Assembly (NCBI GenBank): GCA_963838375.1
Contig: CAWIQY010000012.1
Location: 27,816 to 91,815, forward strand
DNA length: 64,000 nt
From: DVED01 sp963838375
GTDB taxonomy: Bacteria; Cyanobacteriota; Cyanobacteriia; Cyanobacteriales; Geitlerinemataceae
Direction of reading: 5' to 3'
Part shown: positions 45,654 through 54,700 of the stretch, in pieces
Numbering within the stretch: the stretch's first letter is position 1
Layout: every line of letters begins with the position of its first letter
Notes under the pieces: generated by a model
The model's input: the letters and a program-made list of their open reading frames with translations, nothing else
Database searches by the model: none
Told to the model about the DNA's origin: nothing
Position numbers and translations under genes: made by a program

Positions 45654-46316
45654 TTATCTTTGTGTTTGCGCCATCCGAGCTTGCATTTGCGCTGCGAATT
45701 GCTCTATAACTTGGGGACTGGCTTCGGTGGTTTTCCAAGAATCTCGCTCTTGCAGTCGATCGCACCAAGCCTGTAACTGCGGCAACTCATCCAGAGGCAT
45801 TCCCATTTTGGGGAACCAGGGAACAGAAACCCCAGCGGTGATATCTGCCAGGGAGAGTCGTTCTCCGCCGAAAAAGGGTTTTCCATTTAAAAGTCGATCG
45901 AACACTTGCAGAACCGCAGCCGATTTTTGCTTAGCTTGCTCGATTTTCTCGGCATCGGGGGACGCGAATCCCATCATCTGACTGACGAGAGGTCCCATTG
46001 CTGGCGCCAGTTCGTTAATCGTTGCCATTCGCACCATTTGGACAATACCAAAGTTTTGTGGCTCGGTGGGACGCAATGGGGGATCGGGATATTTGGCGTC
46101 GAGATAATCGAGAATCGCTTGGGATTCGACTAAGCGGAAGTCATCATCAACGAGAGCGGGAATGTGATGGAAGGGGCTAATTGCCAGAAAGTCGGGTTGA
46201 AATTGGTCGCCATCTAACTTGAGTTCGATTAATTCAAAGGGAAGTGATTTTTCCAGCAGGGCGATCCAGACACGACGGGAGTTGGGGGAAAGAGGGTGAT
46301 GATAGAGGTGGAGCAT
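45654..46316 (-). CDS. Glutathione S-transferase family protein
   Basis: This roughly 220-residue GST starts at the ATG at 46314-46316 (MLHLYHHPLSPNSRRVWIAL); a further 48 bases upstream are open but not family-like. The thioredoxin-fold N-terminal domain has SPNSRRVWIALLEKSLPFEL, the cis-Pro region HHIPALVDDDFRLVESQAIL with the glutathione-binding ES motif and DYLDAKYPDPPL. The C-terminal helical domain has ERLSLADITAGVSVPWFPKM. Subclass and substrate are not identifiable. It is an independent unit upstream of the M4 protease. Confidence 0.9.
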   Translation of the reverse strand: MLHLYHHPLSPNSRRVWIALLEKSLPFELIELKLDGDQFQPDFLAISPFHHIPALVDDDFRLVESQAILDYLDAKYPDPPLRPTEPQNFGIVQMVRMATINELAPAMGPLVSQMMGFASPDAEKIEQAKQKSAAVLQVFDRLLNGKPFFGGERLSLADITAGVSVPWFPKMGMPLDELPQLQAWCDRLQERDSWKTTEASPQVIEQFAAQMQARMAQTQR

Positions 46317-46364
46317 AAGTAAGTGAGTTCGACTCGACGGAGAATTGTCCGATTGTACACGCAC

Positions 46365-46875
46365 AGAGTTCTGTTACGATCGAGGCATTGAGGGGTTTCA
46401 CCCCCAAACAGACCGGGGAATAGATCGACTCCTGTAGGTTAATTCTTTATAAAATTTAATCCACAGGCGACAAATCTTCGTGTTAGCCTGGTAATTGCTT
46501 ATGTCAGTTGAATTGACTTGTAAAAGAAATAGTTTTCAGTTAAAAATCTAGCGATCGATTCGTTTTGATTTCAGATTGAGAATTCACAAATAGTCATCTA
46601 AACTATCCGATCGTAAACTAGAGTCGAGCGCATTTAAAATTAGCTGAATAGGTCTGTTGAGTATTCTTTTTGAACCGAATAAATAAGCAGATTATAGTTG
46701 TTTGTTGGAAGAGAAATCTTGGGATCGAAAAAAACTCAAGAGCCGATCGCCGTTGTTTTTCGACGTTAGGGAACCCGAGAGATCTGCCAGGTTATGCTAT
46801 CTTCAACAAACGACCGATCGCTCGACCATCTTAGTTGTTCGCATTTCAGTTTTTCATAGAGGAGATCCATTCTTA
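46365..46875. other. Intergenic region before the M4 protease gene
   Basis: About 510 bases of AT-rich sequence between divergent genes. The reading frame of the protease is open from 46702, but the family-like protein begins at the ATG at 46876. No RNA, repeat or specific operator was found. Confidence 0.5.
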
Positions 46876-47716
46876 ATGACCTTCGGAACTCATTGCCACC
46901 ATCATCCCGATGGAAACTGCCACCGCAATCCCCTGCACTGCATTCTGCCGCCCCATATGCTAAAAGAACTGGCAGAACAGGGAACTCCCTTGGAACGAGA
47001 GCGAGCCATTCGATCGCTCGTCCTGTCCGGGCAATTCCGAGGACAGCGCCAGCAAATTGCCGAACTGACAACACGTCCACCTGCCCGAGAAGCCATCGCC
47101 GTCAAACAGCGTATAATTTATGATGCTGGCGGTCAAACCGAGTTGCCGGGACGGCGCGTCCGAGGTGAAGGCGATCCTCCTACAGGCGACGCTGCTGTTG
47201 ATGAGGCTTATGACGGAGCCGGGGAAACCTTTGACTTGTATCAAGTCATTTACGGGCGCAACTCCATCGACGATCGAGGAATGGACTTGATTTCCACCGT
47301 TCATTACGGGCAAAGTTACGATAACGCCTTCTGGGATGGCAAACAAATGACCTACGGCGACGGCGACGAAGACTTACCAGAATCTGAGCGTCTATTCAAC
47401 CGTTTTACCATTGCCATTGATATTATTGCCCATGAACTCACCCACGGTGTGACCCAATATGAAGCGGGATTGGTGTATCGCAACCAACCAGGCGCCCTCA
47501 ACGAGTCCTTTTCCGATGTATTCGGCGCATTGGTAAAGCAACGCCAGCGCAATCAAACCGCCACCGAAGCCGATTGGATTATCGGAGAGGGTTTGTTTAC
47601 CCGCAATATCAGCGCTAGCGGCATCCGTTCCATGAAAGCGCCTGGAACCGCTTATAACGATCCCAAATTGGGCAAAGATCCGCAACCCGCTTATATGCGG
47701 GATATCTATAAAGAGG
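46876..47716 (+). CDS. M4 metallopeptidase (protealysin-like), truncated by the chimera junction
   Basis: Zinc endopeptidase of the thermolysin family, first 280 residues. The start ATG at 46876 gives MTFGTHCHHHPDGNCHRNPL, then a short propeptide-like stretch (SLVLSGQFRGQRQQI). The catalytic part has FDLYQVIYGRNSIDDRGMDL, the zinc motif IDIIAHELTHGVTQYEAGLV and NESFSDVFGALVKQRQRNQT, which supplies the third ligand Glu. The last genuine residues are around DPKLGKDPQPAYMRDIY; the normal continuation with DNGGVHINSGIPN is missing. From about 47716 the frame runs into unrelated sequence for another 37 codons and stops at 47826. It is not a natural fusion. Confidence 0.88.
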
Positions 47717-49570
47717 AGGAGCGGGTGCGCATCGAGACTATCGCAAGTTACCGTTTGAATAAGACATCTGGTTCGGTTCCGGTACCCAGTACCCACCCTT
47801 CTCTGTCGCCTCTCTTCTGCTTCTGAGATTAGGCTTCTGATTTCTGTACCATGTAGGGAAGTACGGGCGGTACGGTTGCGACACCCCCGAGTCCCTCCTA
47901 CATGCAACAGCACAGGCTATGGCCCGCCGCAATCTTGGGCCCGAGATGCCTCGATTTGTGCTTATATCTGGGGACCAAGCAGCTCATTCTAGCGGTCCTA
48001 CAAGCAGAGATGCAATTGTGGTAAGATTTCACTCCTGTTTCCTTTTATGCACTTTCCTTTTTTTTTTTTTTTGCTTTTTTTGAAAAGAGCATTATTCGAA
48101 TTCGGCTTCATAGAGATGGAAATATTCAAAGGAAGGATTCCTCGACGTAACTTCTTTTCTGTCTCTAGAGTGCGAATAATTTCAAACTATTTTTCCTTGA
48201 TTAGAATGTCCGTGATGCTCTTGCGGCAGAGCTGCCGGGATTACCTCTCTACTTCTGCATTGGTAATAATGACGTGGAGGTCAGTGATTACGATGTTGCG
48301 TGCGGTCCCTCAGAGTGGCTGGACTTCCTGTACACAGGTTGATATTGGAGGAGCGTATATCATATCTTTGGTTTGGCTTTTCTATTGGCTCAGTACTTCT
48401 ATTCATTTCAGCTTGGCAAGACTTCATCCCTTCTGATCAAGGTATGCCATATCTTCTGTTATAGCTTCGAACCCATTGACCATTTTAAAGTCGTATCGTT
48501 CACTCTGGCAGTTATATTCCTTTTCTAATGAAGGCTTTGAGCTGAATGTGAGGTCAGGGAATAGTTATCTAACTTCGCTATCATCCCTGTCTTTACAGAG
48601 CAAAACTTTAGACAAATGGGAGCTTACGCAGTGGATTTGCCCTCTCTATCCTCTCCTCTCCGCCTTGTCGTTCTCAATACTGTGCTCTACTCTGCTCGGC
48701 ACCTCCCTGATTATAAAAACGATCCAGATCCATGTGGTCAGCTGGCATGGCTGCAGCAGGTGGGTCTATATACGTCCTCTCATACTTCATGTCGATGCGA
48801 TTCTTCTTCACCTTCTGTACCTCAGTGGGATTGTGGTTTGATGAGAATGAGTGACTCTCTCTGGTGCTGCAGGAGCTGGAATTGGCGAGAGCTAATGGCG
48901 TCTCTGTGATAATCCTTGGGCATATTCTACCAGGTGCGTCTCTTTGACGAGTTATCCAACCGCCTCGCCGTTTATCCCTTTGCTGTTTACGTCCTTTTGC
49001 TGTTACTTACGAATGTTTATAGGAATGGATAGCTACAGCTTTGTACCCCTGATGGTTCCCTCACAGAACGCGCAACTCATTGGTGTGTATTAGCACTGCC
49101 TGCTCATATGACCTTCCTTTGCTGGCTTGAGAGAATTGAAGATTTAAGCTTACGGATTTGGATGACGCAGATGTCATTGCGAACTATAGCGACGTAATCA
49201 CGCTGCAAGTGTTTGGGCATCTACACCATGATGAGTACAGGAGTTTTACCAACACCTCTCTCAGCTCCAGCAGTCCCCTCCCTGCTCTTCTGGTTGCCCC
49301 ATCCATTAGCCCCATCTTTGGCAATAATCCTGAGGTTTGCCGTGATTGTCAATCTTTCAGAAAAATACTTGACCTGCCCTCATATGGTCTACAATGTTGC
49401 CTTATCTTTTCAATCTAATTGACATCTGTGTAGTTTCGAGTCGTGGAGATGGGGAATGCCAACGAGATAGTGTCTTATCAGGCCATCTGGATGGATCTGC
49501 TCGCTTCAAACACCTTGGGTACGCCCGTGTGGCCCCAGCTGTATGACTTTGAAGACTACTAAAGGGACTC
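47717..49570. other. Inserted eukaryotic DNA segment (probable contamination or misassembly)
   Basis: This segment has no cyanobacterial reading frames and carries a spliceable eukaryotic gene with seven GT-AG introns. Its left border lies within the codons that should continue the M4 protease, and its right border within the GIY-YIG domain. It contains a 16-T run near 48059, an unusual feature for the flanking DNA. It holds almost no CGATCG words. The exact junction bases cannot be fixed by eye; uncertainty is about 10 bases on each side. Confidence 0.85.
47857..49562 (+). CDS. Acid-sphingomyelinase-like phosphodiesterase (eukaryotic, 8 exons, 5'-incomplete)
   Basis: Exons 47857-48020, 48205-48337, 48412-48441, 48599-48759, 48873-48933, 49023-49082, 49171-49334 and 49434-49562 join in frame with GT-AG introns of 74-184 bases; every phase matches. 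The spliced product has the calcineurin-like signatures of acid sphingomyelinase: GKYGRYGCDTPESLL, FVLISGDQAAH (GD-x3-H), LYFCIGNNDV (GNxD/E), LVVLNTVLYSARHLP, ANGVSVIILGHILPG (late His) and LQVFGHLHHDEYR (GHxH). It then has APSISPIFGNNPE and FRVVEMGN, and ends DFEDY. The first D-x-H motif must lie in a missing upstream exon. Family members cleave sphingomyelin or related phosphodiesters and are often secreted. This gene cannot be expressed by a bacterium. Confidence 0.88.
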
Positions 49571-49758
49571 CGCAGGTTCTTTGTTTTACCGATATAAAGC
49601 AAACCATCACTTTTATGTCTGATTGCATAAATACCAGGACGAGCAGGAATACTAGCAAATTCGCGGCTCAAAGGCTGGCATTGCTCGAAGGGAGTAAAAG
49701 CAATCGCATCTAAGATTCTCCGAGCTTGGATTTGCAATTCAGAATCGTTTGTCGGCAT
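49571..49758 (-). CDS. GIY-YIG domain protein, truncated by the chimera junction
   Basis: The N-terminal about 63 residues of a GIY-YIG nuclease-domain protein start at the ATG at 49756-49758 (MPTNDSELQIQARRILDAIA). The domain signature is PGIYAIRHKSDGLLYIGKTKNLRS, containing the GIY-YIG core and the catalytic-surface Lys. The expected continuation (a loop with conserved Arg then His) is replaced by foreign sequence at about 49571. The normal protein would be about 110-150 residues. Such small GIY-YIG proteins in cyanobacteria are of unknown target; the domain cleaves DNA in homing endonucleases and repair enzymes. Confidence 0.8.
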
Positions 49759-49913
49759 GAGAAGTAAGAAAAAGCTGATTGCACAGAAATCATACTCTCA
49801 CAAATATCCTCATAGCGTAACTGAAGCAGTATAATTCCTAACTCCCATTTATCAATCTAAAATCTAAAATCATATAACTCATAACTGAAAATTCTCAATC
49901 TAAAATCCAAAAT

Positions 49914-51077
49914 CTAAAATCCAAAATTGTTTAACCCATTTACTAATCTTTCAATTCCTTCTTTTGCGGTTTCTTTTTGTAATGCTCCGTAAGCAACACG
50001 TAAATAACATCCTTGATTCATCCCAAAGGTAGTTCCCGGAAGTACTGCAACGTGATATTGACTAATAAGTTGTTTGACTAATTCAAAATCATCTATTTGA
50101 GCGTTTACTTTCAAGAAGAAATAGAAAGCACCATTTGCGGGAGCTATTGTACAAATACCTTTTAAACCTTTGAAAGATTCAATTACTAATTCTCGTACTT
50201 GCGCGATCGCCTTAATGTTATCTTTCAAATATTCTGGTTTTGCTTGCAATGCTCCTAAAGCTGCATATTGAGATACTACAGGTGGACAAATTAAGTTTGT
50301 ATCTTGAACTTTTTTAACTGCTGAAAGTAAATGTTGCGGAATCACCATGTACCCAATGCGCCAGCTTGCGAAACCGTAGGCTTTGGAAAGGCTAAATAAG
50401 GATATTGTATATTCGCTGCTATTAGAAAATGAAGCGGGTGAAACGTGTTTGACATTGTTGTAAGTAAAATATTCGTAAGCTTCATCGCTGATATGATAAA
50501 TTCCTCGCTGCCGACAAATATCGTTAACTTGCTGTAATAACTCTTTTGAATAAACCGCTCCAGTAGGATTGTTGGGTGAAATTGTCACAATTGCTCTGGT
50601 TTTAGGAGTAATTGCATCGAGAATTGCATTTGGCTGTAACTGGTAATTTTCATCGGTTTCCACCAACACCGGATTGCACCCAGTCATGGCGATCGCCATT
50701 TCGTGATTAAAATAATATGGCGTATTTAAGATAATTTCATCGCCAAGGGAAGTAATTGCAAGAATAGCATTCATAAACGCCATATTGCTTCCTGCTGTGA
50801 CAACAATACGGTTATTTTCGTTGATTTCTATATTGTTAAAAGCTGCTAATTTTTCTTTGAGGATATTTATTAAAGGGGGAATTCCTTCAACAGCTTGATA
50901 TAAATTATTTGAAGAATTACTTAGAAACTGAGGTAAAAATTCTATTGCTTCAGGTGGCGGAGAATAAGAGACAACACCTTGCCCTAAAGATATAGTACCG
51001 GGAGAATTTTTGATTAATTCCCCAACAACAGGAATTATCGGCGATTGTACCGATTGCATACGAGAGATGAGCGTCAT
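49914..51077 (-). CDS. Class I/II PLP-dependent aminotransferase
   Basis: This 387-residue fold-type I aminotransferase carries VTAGSNMAFMNAILAI, the NPNNPTG-type motif SPNNPTGAVYSKELL, the pyridine-nitrogen Asp in YHISDEAYEYF, the PLP-binding Lys in FSLSKAYGFASWRIGY and the C-terminal Arg motif in GCYLRVAYGAL. Relatives in filamentous cyanobacteria are annotated as aspartate or methionine aminotransferases; substrate cannot be assigned. The start MTLISRMQSVQSPIIPVVGE is standard. It is separated from the truncated GIY-YIG gene by 155 bases containing simple CTAAAATC repeats. Confidence 0.9.
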   Translation of the reverse strand: MTLISRMQSVQSPIIPVVGELIKNSPGTISLGQGVVSYSPPPEAIEFLPQFLSNSSNNLYQAVEGIPPLINILKEKLAAFNNIEINENNRIVVTAGSNMAFMNAILAITSLGDEIILNTPYYFNHEMAIAMTGCNPVLVETDENYQLQPNAILDAITPKTRAIVTISPNNPTGAVYSKELLQQVNDICRQRGIYHISDEAYEYFTYNNVKHVSPASFSNSSEYTISLFSLSKAYGFASWRIGYMVIPQHLLSAVKKVQDTNLICPPVVSQYAALGALQAKPEYLKDNIKAIAQVRELVIESFKGLKGICTIAPANGAFYFFLKVNAQIDDFELVKQLISQYHVAVLPGTTFGMNQGCYLRVAYGALQKETAKEGIERLVNGLNNFGF

Positions 51078-51754
51078 GCCAAAATTGGATTTGAGCTAAA
51101 TTTTTATTGTTAGATTAGCTTACTTCTTAATATTTCATGAATGCAATTTGTGCGTAACAAATCTTGCTTGTTTTCGCGTAGTAGAAGCAAATTCATCTTA
51201 AAATTATGCCTACTTCAAATTATTTGATTATCAATTTCTCTTAAAGCTTGACCTAGTAAGCTTTTGGTTTATAAGTATCACGCAAATCATTTTAACAAGT
51301 AATTAAAGATTTGGTAAAGCTGTGTAGTTACAGCAGGTTGAAGTGTAAAGTAATACTTGTTCAAGCAATATCGAATCAGGATTGACAGGATATTTTTGAA
51401 GTAATTCGGGACCAAAAGCAGCAAATAGCAGGCAGTAAAAGAAAACTAGTCGTTTGTGATGCTGTAACATCTATCTCAAAATATACTCGTTCGCTGACGC
51501 TTAAGTAGTAATTTAGCTTCAGAAAAATTTGTGCAATCGCGCTTGTAAGAAAGCGATGTTAATAAGCATTGTCTTTGTAATGGATTAGTGCATTACCCAT
51601 AAAAGTTAAGCTTCCGCAGTCGGATGACAGATTGTTGCATCCGTGATTCATGGTGAGTATCTACATAAATAATTACTGTTGCTTGAAAAGCATGGTTTTG
51701 ACTGAAATTAAAGCTCCGTTTTCACTCTTTTAACCTTATTTATCTGGAGTTTCC
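51078..51754. other. Long intergenic region, 677 bases
   Basis: This AT-rich region separates the divergent aminotransferase and the giant CARDB gene. It contains one small minus-strand frame (51303-51470, listed separately). No RNA or repeat was recognised. The region just before 51755 has TATTTATCTGGAG, where CTGGAG may be the ribosome-binding site of the giant gene. Confidence 0.5.
51303..51470 (-). CDS. Possible small protein, unknown
   Basis: This 55-residue frame starts MLQHHKRLVFFYCLLFAAFG and continues PELLQKYPVNPDSILLEQVL. It has a basic start and a hydrophobic stretch, so it might be a fragment of a membrane protein. No start-site support beyond ATG was seen. It could equally be chance. 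Confidence 0.25.
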   Translation of the reverse strand: MLQHHKRLVFFYCLLFAAFGPELLQKYPVNPDSILLEQVLLYTSTCCNYTALPNL

Positions 51755-54700
51755 ATGAAACCGAATTTAAAGATTACTAGTCTTCCCGTAGCACCGCCAG
51801 CAGTAGCTAGTTTAGGAGAAACTTTTCAGGTTTCTTTGCAAGGAATTAACGACGGTACGGCAGATATAACTTCCAGATGGTTTGATTACGTCTACCTTTC
51901 TAGCGACAATATTTTTGATAATTCTGACATACGTCTGACAGATATATCGGCAAGTGGTTTCGTTTTGCGTTCTTTACCAGCAGGAGACAGTTATACCAGC
52001 CCTAACCGTAGCATCACTATTCCTAATACAACGACTACTGGAAATCAATTTCTGTTATTTGTAACAGATGTATTTGATTCCCAAGATGAAAGCGATGAAA
52101 CGGACAATGTTTTTGCAGTTCCCATCGAAATCAAAGCGCCAAATTTAACTATTTCAGGTACTCCTGCAACACCAAGCTCTGTTAGTTTAGCGGAAAGCAT
52201 TTCCCTTGAGTACAAAGTTACCAACAACGGTAGCGGTACAGCATCACGTTTCTGGAGTGACCGTTTTTATATTTCCGATGACGCTACCTTAGATAGTACC
52301 GATACTATTATCGGTAATCGGAATATAATTTCTGAAACTCCTCTAGCAGCAGGAGAGAGTTACACCACAACTGCCAACGTTTTTGTTCCCAACACTGTAG
52401 AAACGGGTAATAAATTTTTACTTCTTCAAGTTGATAGAGCTAATCAACAAGGGGAAAGTGACGAAACTGATAACGTTACTGCTATTCCTATCCAAATCGG
52501 AGCGCCAAATTTAACTATTTCAGGTACTCCTGCAACACCAAGCTCTGTGAGTTTAGCGGAAAGAATTTCCCTTGAGTACAAAGTTACCAACAACGGTAGC
52601 GTTACAGCACCAGCTAACTGGAGTGACCGTTTTTATATCTCCGATGACGCTACCTTAGATAGTTCCGATACTATTATCGGTAATCGGAATATAATTTCTG
52701 AAACTCCTCTAGCAGCAGGAGAGAGTTACACCACAACTGCCAACGTTTTTGTTCCCAACACTGTAGAAACGGGTAATAAATTTTTACTTCTTCAAGTTGA
52801 TAGAGCTAATCAACAAGGGGAAAGTGACGAAACTGATAACGTTACTGCTATTCCTATCCAAATCGGAGCGCCAAATTTAACTATTTCAGGTACTCCTGCA
52901 ACACCAAGCTCTGTTAGTTTAGCGGAAAGAATTTCCCTTGAGTACAAAGTTACCAACAACGGTAGCGTTACAGCACCAGCTAACTGGAGTGACCGTTTTT
53001 ATATCTCCGATGACGCTACCTTAGATAGTTCCGATACTATTATCGGTAATCGGAATATAATTTCTGAAACTCCTCTAGCGGCAGGAGAGAGTTACACCAC
53101 AACTGCCAACGTTTTTGTTCCCAACACTGTAGAAACGGGTAATAAATTTTTACTTCTTCAAGTTGATAGAGCTAATCAACAAGGGGAAAGTGACGAAACT
53201 GATAACGTTACTGCTATTCCTATCCAAATCGGAGCGCCAAATTTAACTATTTCAGGTACTCCTGCAACACCAAGCTCTGTTAGTTTAGCGGAAAGAATTT
53301 CCCTTGAGTACAAAGTTACCAACAACGGTAGCGTTACAGCACCAGCTAACTGGAGTGACCGTTTTTATATCTCCGATGACGCTACCTTAGATAGTTCCGA
53401 TACTATTATCGGTAATCGGAATATAATTTCTGAAACTCCTCTAGCAGCAGGAGAGAGTTACACCACAACTGCCAACGTTTTTGTTCCCAACACTGTAGAA
53501 ACGGGTAATAAATTTTTACTTCTTCAAGTTGATAGAGCTAATCAACAAGGGGAAAGTGACGAAACTGATAACGTTACTGCTATTCCTATCCAAATCGGAG
53601 CGCCAAATTTAACTATTTCAGGTACTCCTGCAACACCAAGCTCTGTGAGTTTAGCGGAAAGAATTTCCCTTGAGTACAAAGTTACCAACAACGGTAGCGT
53701 TACAGCACCAGCTAACTGGAGTGACCGTTTTTATATCTCCGATGACGCTACCTTAGATAGTTCCGATACTATTATCGGTAATCGGAATATAATTTCTGAA
53801 ACTCCTCTAGCAGCAGGAGAGAGTTACACCACAACTGCCAACGTTTTTGTTCCCAACACTGTAGAAACGGGTAATAAATTTTTACTTCTTCAAGTTGATA
53901 GAGCTAATCAACAAGGGGAAAGTGACGAAACTGATAACCTTACAGCTATTCCCGTTCAAGTTGGAGCGCCAAATTTACAGGTATCTGATGCAACCGTACC
54001 AACCTTTGCTAATGTTAATTCAACTTTTCAAGTGGAGTGGGAAGTTACTAATAACAGTACGGTAACAGCACTAGCTAACTGGTTTGACTACATTTACTTA
54101 TCCGATGACGATACTTTAGATAATAGCGATACTCGTCTCGTAACTCAAAGTGCAGCAAGTAATACTCCTTTAGCAGGTGGAAGCAGCTATACAGCAACTA
54201 GAGATATTACTCTTCCCGATGCTGAAACAGGTAATCGCCATCTATTGTTTGTCGCGGATGGAAATAATCGCCAAGGGGAAACCGATGAAACTGATAATGT
54301 TCGTGCGGTTCCCATCCAAATTGGCGGTTTAGCTATCGATGATGTAACTGTTGTTGAAGGGAATAGCGGTACTACCAACGCCGTATTTACAGTTACTCGT
54401 CTTGGTTCAAGTACTCAAACAGCAACAGTAGACTACTCTACAGCAGATGATACTGCAACTGCCGGACAAGATTATGTTGCTACTAACGGTACTTTGACAT
54501 TTAATCCCGGTGAGACAACTAAAACTATTACCGTTGGGGTTAATGGAGATACAGATTTAGAAGCTACCGAGAATTTCTTTGTTAATCTGACTAATCCCAC
54601 CAATACGTCTGTTATTGATAGTCAAGGTGTGGGAACAATTCAGTTTGATGAAGTTGGATCTGTAGATAGTGAAATTTCACTTTTAGTTGATATTTCCCCA

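Noticed and set aside
47392..47913. A 173-codon minus-strand frame across the M4 protease and the junction
   Set aside because: It spans the chimera border and is antisense to a well-supported gene.
48047..49422. Several 70-130-codon plus-strand frames
   Set aside because: They run across introns and exons of the eukaryotic gene; the true product needs splicing.
52136..53965. Regular repeats as a CRISPR array
   Set aside because: The period is 366 bases, the repeats are coding and in frame, and there are no short unique spacers.
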